A stretch of DNA of 64,000 bases from Streptomyces griseochromogenes (GCF_001542625.1 NZ_CP016279.1:1426001-1490000); one strand, 5' to 3'. Numbered from the stretch's first letter, positions 53,687 to 63,141 are shown. Numbers and translations: made by a program. The notes: generated from the letters alone by a model not told the origin.

Positions 53687-54760
53687 TCACTCCTCGACCA
53701 GCAGCTTCTCCCGCAGCTGGGCCAGGGTCCGGGCGAGCAGCCGTGAGACGTGCATCTGGGAGATGCCGACCTCCTGCGCGATCTGCGACTGCGTCATGTT
53801 CCCGAAGAAGCGCAGCAGCAGGATCCGCTTCTCGCGCGGCGGCAGGTCCTCCAGCAGCGGCTTGAGGGACTCGCGGTACTCCACACCCTCCAGCGCCTCG
53901 TCCTCCGCGCCGAGGGTGTCGGCGACCGCCGGGGACTCGTCGTCGGTGTCGGGGACGTCCAGGGACAGCGTGGAGTACGCGTTGGCGGACTCCAGGCCCT
54001 CCAGGACCTCCTCCTCGGAGATCGCGAGCTTCTCGGCCAGCTCGTGGACCGTGGGGGAGCGGCCGTGCAGCTGGGACAGCTCGGCCGTCGCCGTGGTCAG
54101 CGCGAGCCGCAGCTCCTGCAGGCGGCGCGGCACGCGGACCGCCCAGCCCTTGTCCCGGAAGTGCCGCTTGATCTCGCCGACGACGGTCGGGGTGGCGTAC
54201 GTGGAAAACTCCACGCCCCGCTCCGGGTCGAAGCGGTCGACGGACTTGATCAGGCCGATCGTGGCGACCTGGGTGAGGTCGTCCAGGGGCTCGCCGCGGT
54301 TGCGGAAGCGGCGTGCCAGGTGCTCGACGAGCGGCAGGTGCATACGGACCAGCTGGTTGCGCAGCTCCGCGTACTGGGGGCTGCCCTGATTCAGCTTGCG
54401 CAGCTCGATGAACATCGCACGTGCCCCGCTGCGGTCCTGGGGGTCGTGCTGGGTGGCCTGCACGGCCTCCGCGCCCAGCGCGTCGTCCTCGGCGTATCGC
54501 TCGTGCTCGCTCATCGTCCCGCCCGTAGCCCTTCCCCGAGCCCTCGCCTCCGCGCGGGCGGCGGACTCGAACCCGCCGCCTCTCTCCGAAGGCGCGCCCT
54601 GCACGGCACCGTCCCGGCCGTCCTGCGCGGAGTCGTCCTCCGGATGCGGTCTGGCCTGCTCGGGGATGCCGTCGATGCCGTCCGCCATGCGTCGGGAGCC
54701 GTCCGTGGGGCCCGTGGCCCCCGTCGGCAGCTCCCGTGTGCCGCGCTCTTCGTCCCGCAC
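53687..54760 (-). CDS. sigH: stress sigma factor SigH (SigB/SigF family)
   Basis: 357 aa from GTG 54760. Sigma-70 regions: 2 (LVRMHLPLVEHLARRFRNRGEPLDDLTQVATIGLIKSVDRFDPERGVEFSTYATPTVVGEIKRHFRDKGWAVRVPRRLQE), 3 (SPTVHELAEKLAISEEEVLEGL) and 4 (LPPREKRILLLRFFGNMTQSQIAQEVGISQMHVSRLLARTLAQLRE). In-frame ATGs at 54688 and 54514 would give 333 and 275 aa; S. coelicolor SigH is known to occur in several N-terminally different forms. The anti-sigma gene is directly upstream. Role: osmotic and developmental stress. Confidence 0.9.
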   Translation of the reverse strand: MRDEERGTRELPTGATGPTDGSRRMADGIDGIPEQARPHPEDDSAQDGRDGAVQGAPSERGGGFESAARAEARARGRATGGTMSEHERYAEDDALGAEAVQATQHDPQDRSGARAMFIELRKLNQGSPQYAELRNQLVRMHLPLVEHLARRFRNRGEPLDDLTQVATIGLIKSVDRFDPERGVEFSTYATPTVVGEIKRHFRDKGWAVRVPRRLQELRLALTTATAELSQLHGRSPTVHELAEKLAISEEEVLEGLESANAYSTLSLDVPDTDDESPAVADTLGAEDEALEGVEYRESLKPLLEDLPPREKRILLLRFFGNMTQSQIAQEVGISQMHVSRLLARTLAQLREKLLVEE

Positions 54761-54777
54761 CGGCCCGTCCCCGTTCC

Positions 54778-55203
54778 TCACGCCGGGCCGGGGCCCGCGC
54801 CGCGCTGTTTGTAGAGGCTGATGGACACGGTTTTGTCCTCGTCGACGGCGGACGAGACCTTGCCCGCGAGGGCCGAGAGCACCGTCCAGGCGAAGGTGTC
54901 CCGTGAGGGGGCGTGGCCGTCGGTGGTCGGCGCCGACACCGTGACCTCCAGCGAGTCGTCGACGAGCCGGAAGACGCAGCTGAGGACGGAGCCCTCCACG
55001 GCCTGCTGAAGCAGGATCGCGCAGGCCTCGTCCACGGCGATGCGCAAGTCCTCGATCTCGTCGAGGGTGAAGTCCAAGCGGGCCGCCAGACCGGCCGTGG
55101 CCGTCCGCAGCACCGACAGGTAGGCACCCGCAGCCGGCAGCCGGACTTCCACGAAGTCCTGGGTCGCGGGCTCGCCTGCGATCTGGGACACCCTCACCTC
55201 CAT
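54778..55203 (-). CDS. prsH: anti-sigma factor, RsbW-like ATPase (PrsH/UshX)
   Basis: 141 aa HATPase_c anti-sigma domain with the N-box region LRIAVDEACAILLQQAVEG (about 57-75), as in RsbW/SpoIIAB. It would bind SigH and, like PrsH of S. coelicolor, hold it inactive until an anti-anti-sigma factor interferes. ATG 55203. 17 bp precede the sigH GTG. No anti-anti-sigma gene is adjacent. Confidence 0.88.
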   Translation of the reverse strand: MEVRVSQIAGEPATQDFVEVRLPAAGAYLSVLRTATAGLAARLDFTLDEIEDLRIAVDEACAILLQQAVEGSVLSCVFRLVDDSLEVTVSAPTTDGHAPSRDTFAWTVLSALAGKVSSAVDEDKTVSISLYKQRGAGPGPA

Positions 55204-55463
55204 GGTGGTACAAGCTTTACGGGGCCGAGGGTCGCCCCCCGGGGTAACGCGTACGTGGTTCCGCGGTGACGCTATCGCGCTCCGAACGGTCCTGTCCCCG
55301 GGACCCCAACCCCCTGGCGTCACTCACAGTAAAGCTGTGGATACGCTCCGTGTCTAGAGGGTTTGTGAACCCAAATGGGAAGAGCGCGCGCCGGATTGAC
55401 GTACCCCGATGTCAGACGCCCGAACCGTCGTCGACCACGGCCGTATACCGCGTCAGTGCAGTG
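55204..55463. other. sigH operon promoter region
   Basis: 260 bp upstream of prsH. Contains a perfect small palindrome GGGTT-TGTG-AACCC (55359-55372) and, further toward the gene, TGACTCACAG; multiple promoters are known upstream of S. coelicolor sigH, but I cannot place individual -10/-35 elements with confidence. Confidence 0.4.
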
Positions 55464-55724
55464 TCACACGAGAACGTGGTCGACGAAGCACCACCGCCAG
55501 TCCTCGCCGGGCTCGAACGTCCGCATCACCGGGTGACCGGAGGTCTCATGGTGCTCCGTCGCGTGCCTTCCCGGTGAGGAGTCGCAGCAGCCGACGTGGC
55601 CGCAGGTCAGACAGATCCGCAGTTGCACCGGATGCGTTCCGGTGGCGAGACACTCCGGGCAGGTCTCGCTGCGCGGGCCCGGTTCCGGCTGCGGCAGCGC
55701 GTCGGCGTGCGTGCACTGTTTCAT
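55464..55724 (-). CDS. UBP-type zinc-finger protein
   Basis: 86 aa containing one ZnF-UBP: CPECL...RICLTCGHVGCCDSSPGRHATEHHETSGHPVMRTFEPGEDWRWCF, with the CxxC, CxxCG and CC pairs plus the HxxxH histidines. In bacteria this finger occurs alone or fused; no ubiquitin is present, so the ligand (perhaps a free C-terminal Gly tail) is unknown. Convergent with nothing nearby; divergent from the antiporter. Confidence 0.87.
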   Translation of the reverse strand: MKQCTHADALPQPEPGPRSETCPECLATGTHPVQLRICLTCGHVGCCDSSPGRHATEHHETSGHPVMRTFEPGEDWRWCFVDHVLV

Positions 55725-55785
55725 GATTGCCAGATTACGACGGGCGTGCGGATGACCGCGCGGAAAAAGAGGGCGGGCGAGAACC

Positions 55786-57381
55786 ATGGATGTGATGCCG
55801 CTGCTGTTGCTGGTGGCGGGCAGTGCCGCGGTGGCGGGGGCCGCCCGGCGCGGCCCGGTGCCCGCACCGCTGCTACTGGTCGCGGTCGGCCTCGCGGTCT
55901 CGTACCTCCCGGGAGTCCCGCACTACACGCTCGACCCAGAGATCGTCCTGCCCCTGGTGCTGCCCCCTCTGCTGTACAAGGAGGGCACCGAGAGCTCGTA
56001 CCTCGACCTGCGGGCCCAGATGCGGCCCGTGGGGCTGCTGTCGGTCGGGTACGTGCTCTTCGCGACCTTCGTCGTCGGCTGGGCCGCCTACCTGATCGTT
56101 CCGGGGCTGCCGCTGCCCGCGGCCCTGGTGCTGGGCGCCGTGGTGGCGCCGACGGACGCGGTCGCGGCCGCGGCGATCGCACGCCGGGTCGGACTACCGT
56201 CACGGATCACCACGATCCTCCAGGGCGAGTCCCTGCTGAACGACGCCACCGCGATCACCGCCTACAAGGTGGCCCTCGCCGCCGCGGTCGGCGAGGGCGC
56301 CACCTGGGCGGGCGGGATCGGTGAATTCCTGCGGGCGGCGGTCGGCGGCGTCGCCGTCGGACTGGTGCTCATGGTGCCGATCCACTGGCTGCGCACCCAC
56401 CTCAAGGAGGCGCTGCTCCAGAACACCCTCTCGCTGCTGATCCCGTTCGTCGCCTACGGCGTCGCCGAGCAGCTGCACGGCTCCGGCGTCCTCGCGGTCG
56501 TGGTGGTCGCGGTCTACCTCGGACACCACGCGTGGGAGGTCGACTTCGCCACCCGCCTCCAGGAGGACGCGGTGTGGCGGATGGTCGCCTTCCTCCTGGA
56601 GTCGGCGGTGTTCGCGCTGATCGGCCTGCAGCTGCCCCGGGTCCTCAAGGGCCTCGGCGAGCACGAGGGCGCCACCGCCACCTGGTACGCGGTCGTCGTC
56701 TTCCTCGTGGTCGTCGCGGCCCGGTTCGTGTGGGTGTACCCGGCGACCTTCCTGCCGCGCCTGTTCTCCGAACGCATCCGGGAGCGCGAGGAGAACCCCA
56801 CCTGGCGGGCGCCGGCCGTGACGTCCTGGGCCGCCATGCGCGGCGTGGTCTCCCTGGCCATCGCCTTCTCGATCCCCGCCACGGTGCACGGGGGCGGCGC
56901 GTTCCCGCAGCGCAACCTGATCCTCTTCCTGACCTTCACGACTGTCATCGGCACGCTGGTCGTGCAGGGCCTCTCGCTCCCGGCGGTGATCCGCCTGATG
57001 CGCTTCCCCGGCCGCGACCGGCAGGCCGAGACGCTCACCGAGGCCAACGCCCAGGCGCAGGCGTCCCGGGCGGCCGAGAGCTGCCTGGACGACCTCCTGG
57101 CCGACGAGCGCAACGCCCTTCCGCCCCCGCTCGCCGACCGCCTGCGCAACGTCCTGGAGCGCCGCCGCAACGCCGTCTGGGAACGGCTCGGCCAGGTCAA
57201 CGCCGTCACCGGCGAGTCCGTGGACGACACCTACCGCCGTCTGTCGCGCGAGATGATCAGTGCCGAGCGCGAGGTCTTCGTCAAGCTCCGCGACCACCGC
57301 TACATCGACGACGAGATGCTCCGCGCGCTCCTGCGCAGGCTCGATCTGGAGGAGGCGGCCGCCTACCGGGAGGCCGATTAG
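55786..57381 (+). CDS. CPA1-family Na+/H+ antiporter
   Basis: 531 aa, about 12 membrane helices. The transport motif is intact: GAVVAPTDAVAAAAIARRVGLP (about 128-150) and GESLLNDATAI (about 158-168). A long C-terminal soluble tail (residues 405-531) is rich in Arg/Glu helices. Likely cytoplasmic pH/Na+ regulation. The stop overlaps the last bases of the convergent PLP-enzyme gene (4 bases). Confidence 0.9.
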   Translation: MDVMPLLLLVAGSAAVAGAARRGPVPAPLLLVAVGLAVSYLPGVPHYTLDPEIVLPLVLPPLLYKEGTESSYLDLRAQMRPVGLLSVGYVLFATFVVGWAAYLIVPGLPLPAALVLGAVVAPTDAVAAAAIARRVGLPSRITTILQGESLLNDATAITAYKVALAAAVGEGATWAGGIGEFLRAAVGGVAVGLVLMVPIHWLRTHLKEALLQNTLSLLIPFVAYGVAEQLHGSGVLAVVVVAVYLGHHAWEVDFATRLQEDAVWRMVAFLLESAVFALIGLQLPRVLKGLGEHEGATATWYAVVVFLVVVAARFVWVYPATFLPRLFSERIREREENPTWRAPAVTSWAAMRGVVSLAIAFSIPATVHGGGAFPQRNLILFLTFTTVIGTLVVQGLSLPAVIRLMRFPGRDRQAETLTEANAQAQASRAAESCLDDLLADERNALPPPLADRLRNVLERRRNAVWERLGQVNAVTGESVDDTYRRLSREMISAEREVFVKLRDHRYIDDEMLRALLRRLDLEEAAAYREAD

Positions 57382-58277
57382 GACTCGGGGAACGGCCGCC
57401 CCGTGACGACCGCCGCGACCGTCCTTCCGCGGGCGAAGGCGCCCTCCTCGGCCAGGGTGACAAGCCCGTAGAGCAACTTGGCGACATAGAGACGTTCCAC
57501 GGGCAGTCCGTGCCGCTGCTCGAAGTCCTCGGCGAAGGTCTCGAGCGCGGGGGTCGTCCGGGCGTAGCCGCCGAAGTGGAAGCGGTCGTCGAGGGACCAG
57601 ACGCCGGTGCGGGCGCCGAAGGCGCGCTCCTGGAGCGCCCGCACCTCGTCCGCCAGGAAGCCGCCCTTGAGCACCGGTATGCCGAGCGCGCACTGTCCCG
57701 CGTCCAGCCCGGCGGCGAGTCCGGCGAGCGTGCCGCCGGTGCCGCAGGCGACGGCGACGACATCGGCGCGGCCGCGCAGCTCCTCGCCGAGGGCCCGGCA
57801 GCCGCGCACGGCCTCGGCGTTGCTGCCGCCCTCCGGAACGACGTACGCGCCCTCGGCACCGGCCGCGCGCAGGATCGAGGCCAGGGTCTCCGGCTCGCTC
57901 TTGTGCCGGTACGTCGACCTGTCGACGAAGTGCAGCCGCATACCGTCGGCCGCGCACCGGGACAGGGACGCGTTGAGCGGGCGGCCGGCCAGCTCCTGGC
58001 CGCGGACCACGCCGGTGGTCGGCAGCCCGAGCAGCCGGCCCGCGGCCGCCGTGGCCCGCAGATGGTTGGAGTAGGCCCCGCCGAAGGTGACCAGTGCCCG
58101 GCCGCGTGCCGCCTCGATGTTCGGCACCAGCTTGCGCCACTTGTTGCCGACCAGCTCCGGGTGGATCAGATCGTCCCGCTTGAGCAGCAGCCGGACGCCG
58201 TGCCGGGAGAAACGGTCGTCCCGCACCTCCTCCAGGGGAGAGGGCAGGTGCGGGGCGAGCGGGTCGGTGCTGGTCAC
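57378..58277 (-). CDS. PLP enzyme, ACC deaminase/D-cysteine desulfhydrase family
   Basis: 299 aa fold type II PLP enzyme. The cofactor lysine lies in GNKWRKL (44-50), followed by FGGAYSNHL (about 62-70). ACCD-type enzymes and D-cysteine desulfhydrases cannot be separated reliably by eye. It converges with the antiporter with a 4-bp overlap of stop codons. Confidence 0.85.
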   Translation of the reverse strand: MTSTDPLAPHLPSPLEEVRDDRFSRHGVRLLLKRDDLIHPELVGNKWRKLVPNIEAARGRALVTFGGAYSNHLRATAAAGRLLGLPTTGVVRGQELAGRPLNASLSRCAADGMRLHFVDRSTYRHKSEPETLASILRAAGAEGAYVVPEGGSNAEAVRGCRALGEELRGRADVVAVACGTGGTLAGLAAGLDAGQCALGIPVLKGGFLADEVRALQERAFGARTGVWSLDDRFHFGGYARTTPALETFAEDFEQRHGLPVERLYVAKLLYGLVTLAEEGAFARGRTVAAVVTGRPFPES

Positions 58278-58308
58278 GCCCTCATTGTCGCCCGGCTCCG
58301 GGCCGCGG

Positions 58309-58905
58309 TTACGCCTCCTGCAGCCGCTTGCCGATCCGCTCCCGCAGCGACTCCATCGTGAACCCGCGCGGGTCCACCTTGCCCGGCTGCCACTCCAGAT
58401 GGCCGATCACCGACCGCGCCGACCACGCGTGGCGCCGGCACAGGGCAGCGGCGGCGCGCACGATCGCCTCCAGCTGCGCCTCGGGCCAGGGGTCCTCGCC
58501 GTCGCCCATGTTCTCGCACTCGAAGCCGTAGAAATGCCGGTTGCCGTCGGTGTTCGCCTCGTTGTCCGGCGGCAGCGCCTGCTCGGCGATCACCGCCCGC
58601 AGGACGTCGTCGTCGCCGGCGCCCGCGTGGTTGGCGCGGCCGTAGCCGACCAGGTGGACCGTGCCGTCCTTGGTGATCACGCCGTGGCACAGCGGGCCCG
58701 GCAGATCCGTGCGGCCGTCCCGGCAGATCGCCACGGTCCGCGCGCCGCCGTTGGTCACCGTGTGGTGGATCATCACGCCGTGGACGGGCCCCCAGGGGCC
58801 GATGTGGTTGCGGTTGTGGTTCTGCCAGTCGCCGACCTCGACGACGGTGATGCCCTCCGCTCGAAGCGAGTTGAGGAACCCGCTCGCGGACATGGGTGGG
58901 GCCAT
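58309..58905 (-). CDS. N-acetylmuramoyl-L-alanine amidase (amidase_2)
   Basis: 198 aa zinc amidase/PGRP fold. Metal ligands visible as HH (in GVMIHHTVTNGG, about 47) and a later His in GHLEWQPGKVDPRGF (about 168), with catalytic-type K/Y residues around DGTVHLVGYGRANHAG. No signal peptide is predicted, so secretion is unclear; similar proteins occur in phages and in core genomes. No phage genes adjoin. Confidence 0.87.
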   Translation of the reverse strand: MAPPMSASGFLNSLRAEGITVVEVGDWQNHNRNHIGPWGPVHGVMIHHTVTNGGARTVAICRDGRTDLPGPLCHGVITKDGTVHLVGYGRANHAGAGDDDVLRAVIAEQALPPDNEANTDGNRHFYGFECENMGDGEDPWPEAQLEAIVRAAAALCRRHAWSARSVIGHLEWQPGKVDPRGFTMESLRERIGKRLQEA

Positions 58906-59198
58906 GGCCGCCTCCTTCGCGCTCGTGTGCCCGGTGGCCGCCGGTCGCGGCCCCCTTGTACTGCCGCTTCTACCGAAAGCGGATGTCTCTGACTAAACCG
59001 TTCGCATACTGTGCGAGCCGATCCGGACAGGAGCGGACATCAGGGCGGAAGGTGGACAGGGTCCCTCTTTCTGCCCAGTAGTGAGATGATCCATTCCCGC
59101 TCTTTCGGGTAATGGTGCGGGTGCGCAGCGTGATGGAAGGCTCGCTCGTGAGACCGGTGTGCGATTCGGCGCCGGCATACATGAGAGGGCATTTTCTT

Positions 59199-60605
59199 AT
59201 GTCGGTAGGCGATGAGGTCCGCACCGAACAGGGCAAGCCGCAGCAGTCTCTCGGCACCTCGGCGGCGCGGAACCTGGCCACCACGACCAAGTCCGTTCCG
59301 CAGATGCAGGAAATCAGTTCCCGCTGGCTGCTGCGGACGCTGCCCTGGGTGGACGTGCAGGGCGGAACATACCGGGTGAACCGGCGGCTGACGTTCGCTG
59401 TCGGCGACGGCCGTATCACCTTCGTGAAGACCGGCGACCAGGTCGAGGTCATCCCGGCCGAGCTCGGCGAGCTGCCGGCCCTGAGGTCCTACGAGGACGA
59501 CGAGGTGCTGACGGAGCTGGCCCGCCGCTGCCGCCAGCGCGACTTCGCGCCGGGCGAGGTGATCGCCGACTTCGGCAACCAGACCGATGAGGTGTACCTG
59601 CTGGCCCACGGCAGGGTCGAGAAGATCGGCACGGGTCCGTACGGCGACGACGCGGTCCTCGGAGTCCTCGCCGACGGCGCCTACTTCGGTGAGCAGGCGC
59701 TGCTGGACCCGGACGCCATCTGGGAGTACACCGCCCGCGCGGACACGGCGTGCACGGTGCTGATCCTCAGCCGCCAGGACTTCGAGCAGGTCGCCGAGCG
59801 CGCCGACTCGCTGCGCGAACACCTCGCCCAACTGCGCTCGGCTCCCGAGCGGCAGACCAACAAGTACGGTGAGAAAGAGGTCGCGCTCGCGGCCGGCCAC
59901 AGTGGTGAGCCGGACATCCCGCACACCTTCGTGGACTACGAGGCCCGGCCGCGCGAGTACGAACTGAGCATCGCCCAGACCGTGCTGCGCATCCACACGC
60001 GCGTGGCCGACCTGTACAACCAGCCGATGAACCAGACCGAGCAGCAGCTGCGGCTCACGGTCGAGGCGCTGAAGGAGCGCCAGGAGCACGAGCTGGTGAA
60101 CAACCGGGAGTTCGGGCTGCTGCACAACTGCGAGTACGACCAGCGGATCCAGCCGCACGACGGCGTGCCCAGCCCCGACGACATGGACGAACTGCTCAGC
60201 CGCCGGCGCAGCACCAAGCTGTTCCTGGCCCACCCGCGCGCGATCGCCGCGTTCGGGCGCGAGCTGAACAAGCGCGGGCTGGTCCCGGAGAGCGTCGAGA
60301 TCGGCGGCAACCGCATCCCCACCTGGCGCGGTGTGCCGATCTACCCGTGCAACAAGATCCCGGTCACCGAGGCCCGTACGACCTCGATCATCGCCCTGCG
60401 TACCGGCGAGGCCGACCAGGGCGTCATCGGGCTCAGGCAGTCCGGCGTCCCGGACGAGATCGAGCCGAGCCTGTCCGTGCGGTTCATGGGCATCAACGAA
60501 CAGGCCATCATCAAGTACCTGGTGACGGCGTACTACTCGGCCGCCGTGCTGGTGCCCGACGCGCTCGGGGTGCTGGAAAACGTCGAGATCGGCCGGTGGA
60601 GGTGA
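59199..60605 (+). CDS. family 2B encapsulin shell protein (HK97 fold with cNMP-binding insert)
   Basis: 468 aa. The N-terminus [20 protein letters not shown] and [16 protein letters not shown] match family 2 encapsulins; residues about 100-235 are an inserted cyclic-nucleotide-binding-type domain ([41 protein letters not shown]), which defines subtype 2B. The C-terminal HK97-like core includes [37 protein letters not shown] 59199 follows GAGAGGGC. It builds a protein nanocompartment; the next gene is the presumed cargo. Confidence 0.9.
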   Translation: MSVGDEVRTEQGKPQQSLGTSAARNLATTTKSVPQMQEISSRWLLRTLPWVDVQGGTYRVNRRLTFAVGDGRITFVKTGDQVEVIPAELGELPALRSYEDDEVLTELARRCRQRDFAPGEVIADFGNQTDEVYLLAHGRVEKIGTGPYGDDAVLGVLADGAYFGEQALLDPDAIWEYTARADTACTVLILSRQDFEQVAERADSLREHLAQLRSAPERQTNKYGEKEVALAAGHSGEPDIPHTFVDYEARPREYELSIAQTVLRIHTRVADLYNQPMNQTEQQLRLTVEALKERQEHELVNNREFGLLHNCEYDQRIQPHDGVPSPDDMDELLSRRRSTKLFLAHPRAIAAFGRELNKRGLVPESVEIGGNRIPTWRGVPIYPCNKIPVTEARTTSIIALRTGEADQGVIGLRQSGVPDEIEPSLSVRFMGINEQAIIKYLVTAYYSAAVLVPDALGVLENVEIGRWR

Positions 60606-60717
60606 CGTTTCCGCACTTCGCGGCCGTGTCCCCGCCCTTCGGGGCGGGTACATCCTCGGGGTATGCGTCCAGCCGGAGCGGAAGCGCCACGGTCCGCGGA
60701 CTGTGCGAGGGGGACTC

Positions 60718-61893
60718 ATGGCCGAGTTCATGACGGAGACCAAGCAGCGCTCACCCGGGGAGACCGGGTCCGCCGGGGCGGGTGATGAGCCCGCGCCACC
60801 CGGGCCGGGCGGCCGGCGGGAGGCCGCCGGTGACGCCGGGGCCGGTCCGCTCGACGGGCAGGAGGCGGTGGCACTGCTGGAGCGGACCCGGGCCCTCGTC
60901 GACCCGGAGCTGCGGGCGGCCGTCGACTCCCTGCCCGGTTCGATGCGCCGCATCGCGCTCTACCACTTCGGATGGGAGCACGCGGACGGCACCCCGGCCG
61001 CGGGCAACGCGGGCAAGGCCATAAGGCCCGCCCTGGTGCTCGCCGCGGCCGCCGCACTGGGCGGGCCGGGGGCGAGGGCGGCGGCCGTCCGGGCCGCCGC
61101 CGCGGTCGAACTCGTCCACAACTTCACGCTGTTGCACGACGACGTGATGGACCGGGACACCGCCCGCCGGCACCGGCCCACCGCATGGACCGTGTTCGGC
61201 GTCCCCGACGCGATCCTCGCCGGTGACGCCCTGCAGGCGCTGGCCCTGCGGCTGCTCGCCGAGGACCCGCACCCGGCCTCCGCCGCGGCCGCGGCCCGGC
61301 TCGCCGACTGCGTCGTGGAGCTGTGCGCCGGACAGCACACCGACACGGCGATGGAGCGACGCGCTCCCGACGAGGTCACCCTGGACGAGGTGCTCGCCAT
61401 GGCCGAGGCGAAGACCGGCGCACTGCTGGGCTGCGCCTGTGCCCTCGGCGCGCTCTACGCGGACGCCCACGACGAGGACGTGGCCGCGCTGGACGGCTTC
61501 GGGCGCCAGGCGGGGCTCGCCTTCCAGCTGATCGACGACGTGATCGGCATATGGGGCGATCCGCGGCGCACCGGCAAGCCGGCCGGTGCGGATCTCGTGG
61601 TCCGCAAGAAGTCCCTGCCGGTGGTGGCGGCCCTCGCCTCCGGCACCCCGGCGGCGGCCGAACTCGCCGCGCTGTACGGGAAGCCGTACGTCGAGGGGGA
61701 GGCCGGGGACGGCGGTGAGATCGCCCGCACGGCACTGGCCGTCGAGCGGGCCGGCGGCCGGGACTGGGCGCAGGCCGAGGCGGCCGACCGGATGGCGCTG
61801 GCGATGCAGGAGCTGGCCCGTGCCGTGCCCGTGCCGGAGGCGGCGGGCGGCCTGCTGGCCCTGGCCGAGTTCGTGACCCGACGCACCAGCTGA
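60718..61893 (+). CDS. polyprenyl synthetase, probable encapsulin cargo
   Basis: 391 aa trans-prenyltransferase. Aspartate-rich motifs: FARM D141DVMD145 and second motif D273DVIGIWGD. The first about 45 residues are Pro/Gly/Ala/Glu-rich and disordered (SPGETGSAGAGDEPAPPGPGG), a feature of proteins packaged by family 2B encapsulins. The product chain length cannot be read from sequence. Starts 112 bp after the shell gene with a GAGGGGG site; ends before a strong terminator. Confidence 0.92.
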   Translation: MAEFMTETKQRSPGETGSAGAGDEPAPPGPGGRREAAGDAGAGPLDGQEAVALLERTRALVDPELRAAVDSLPGSMRRIALYHFGWEHADGTPAAGNAGKAIRPALVLAAAAALGGPGARAAAVRAAAAVELVHNFTLLHDDVMDRDTARRHRPTAWTVFGVPDAILAGDALQALALRLLAEDPHPASAAAAARLADCVVELCAGQHTDTAMERRAPDEVTLDEVLAMAEAKTGALLGCACALGALYADAHDEDVAALDGFGRQAGLAFQLIDDVIGIWGDPRRTGKPAGADLVVRKKSLPVVAALASGTPAAAELAALYGKPYVEGEAGDGGEIARTALAVERAGGRDWAQAEAADRMALAMQELARAVPVPEAAGGLLALAEFVTRRTS

Positions 61894-62012
61894 GACCGCC
61901 GCTCCGGGCGGTCGGCGGCGGCCGAGACCGCCTGCCCGGAGGGCGAGAAGGACCCCGGAGCCACCGGGGCCGTACGGCTCCTGACCCCGCACGGCCACAG
62001 GTGGCTCCGGCC

Positions 62013-62052
62013 CGGCGCGCCCCGCACATCCCCACGTGTGCGGGGCGCGCCG
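62013..62052 (+). terminator. terminator after the encapsulin-prenyl synthase pair
   Basis: A 16-bp perfect stem (62013-62028 with 62037-62052), 8-nt loop. Isolates the pair from downstream genes. Confidence 0.8.
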
Positions 62053-62139
62053 CATGTCCCGCCCGCCGCTCCGCTCGGCCCGCCATGCGGAATCCCTCCT
62101 CCCACTTCTCCCTGTCCGGGAAGTCGCCCCGGAAAGGAC

Positions 62140-62176
62140 TTGCAACCACTACATTCGGAGTACTACAACTGCAGTA
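62140..62176 (+). promoter_or_regulatory. promoter with BlaI/MecI-type operator
   Basis: TTGCAA (62140-62145) and a -10 near 62163-62169 form a promoter. Overlapping it, TACTACAACTGCAGTA (62161-62176) matches TACTACA-NN-TGTAGTA, the BlaI/MecI/CopY operator, with one difference. It would control the DHFR-like gene; no blaI gene is in the window. Confidence 0.55.
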
Positions 62177-62230
62177 CAAAATCCGAGGCGGTCGACCAGC
62201 CGCCCCGCAACCGACGAAAAGAGACCAGGC

Positions 62231-62815
62231 TTGCGCAAGCTCACGTACTTCATCGCCTGCTCGCTCGACGGCTTCATCGGTGACGAACACGGCGATGCCA
62301 CCGCGATGCTCCGCTTCATGGACGAGGAGTACTTCGACTTCCTCAAGACGGAGTTCCCGGAGACCCTGCCCACCCACGGCCGCAGGCCGCTGGGCCTGGA
62401 CCACCTGGAGAACCGGCGGTTCGACACCGTCGTCCAGGGCCGGGCCAGCTACGAGGTGGCCCTGAAGGAGGGCATCACCAGCCCCTACGCCCACCTGCGC
62501 GAGTACGTCGCCTCGCGCACCCCGGGCCCCTCGCCCGACCCGCACGTCGAGATCATCGACGGCGATCTGACCGGCCGGATCCGCGAACTCAAGGCGGAGG
62601 ACGGCGGGTTGGGCATCTACCTGTGCGGAGGCTCGAAGATCGCGGGGGCCCTGCTCGACGAGATCGACGAACTCGTCATCAAGACCTACCCGATCGTCTA
62701 CGGCACGGGCATGCCGATGTTCGGCACCGGCCTCGACATCAAGGAGTTCGCCCTGGACTCGGTGCGCACCTTCGGCAACGGCGTGCTCGTGCGGACGTAC
62801 CACAGGAAGCGCTGA
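62231..62815 (+). CDS. dihydrofolate reductase-like (RibD C-terminal) family protein
   Basis: 194 aa from TTG 62231; there is no other in-frame start with a better site. It shares the DHFR/RibD_C fold: KLTYFIACSLDGFIG (1-16), the ADPH-binding LGIYLCGGSKIAGALLDEIDELVIKTYPIVYGTG and a final beta strand with VRTYHR. These family members are common next to stress or resistance genes; substrate unknown. It is preceded by a BlaI-type operator. Confidence 0.85.
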   Translation: MRKLTYFIACSLDGFIGDEHGDATAMLRFMDEEYFDFLKTEFPETLPTHGRRPLGLDHLENRRFDTVVQGRASYEVALKEGITSPYAHLREYVASRTPGPSPDPHVEIIDGDLTGRIRELKAEDGGLGIYLCGGSKIAGALLDEIDELVIKTYPIVYGTGMPMFGTGLDIKEFALDSVRTFGNGVLVRTYHRKR

Positions 62816-62841
62816 CCCCCGGCCCGCCCTACCCTGAGGGC

Positions 62842-63057
62842 ATGGACAGCGAGGAACACGTCTGTCCCGCCTGCGGACAGCCCGTCGAAACGGTCGTCGG
62901 ACGGCGCAAGACACTGGGCGCCTGGGTGCCGGTGTGGGGCGCCGGCCCGTGCCGCAACCCCGGCTGCGCGGCCTACGGGGAGCAGGCCGACCCCGACGGC
63001 ACGGCTTCCGGTCCCGCGAACCCGCACCCCGGGGAATCCGCCGCGGAAGAATCCTGA
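62842..63057 (+). CDS. small zinc-ribbon protein
   Basis: 71 aa with CPACGQ near residue 9 and C..NPGC (CRNPGC) near 38, giving a four-cysteine ribbon, then an acidic Pro-rich tail. Follows the DHFR-like gene after 26 bp; may be cotranscribed. Function unknown. Confidence 0.72.
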   Translation: MDSEEHVCPACGQPVETVVGRRKTLGAWVPVWGAGPCRNPGCAAYGEQADPDGTASGPANPHPGESAAEES

Positions 63058-63141
63058 GCCCGTGTCGAGTATCCAGGCCCGGCTCCGACGTCCCCTGTGG
63101 GAGCCGCCCGGAAGGGCGGCCCCGAGCCGAAGGAGCGGACC

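Noticed and set aside
58309..58905. Amidase as part of a prophage lysis cassette
   Set aside because: No holin, phage structural gene or integrase is adjacent; neighbours are core genes.
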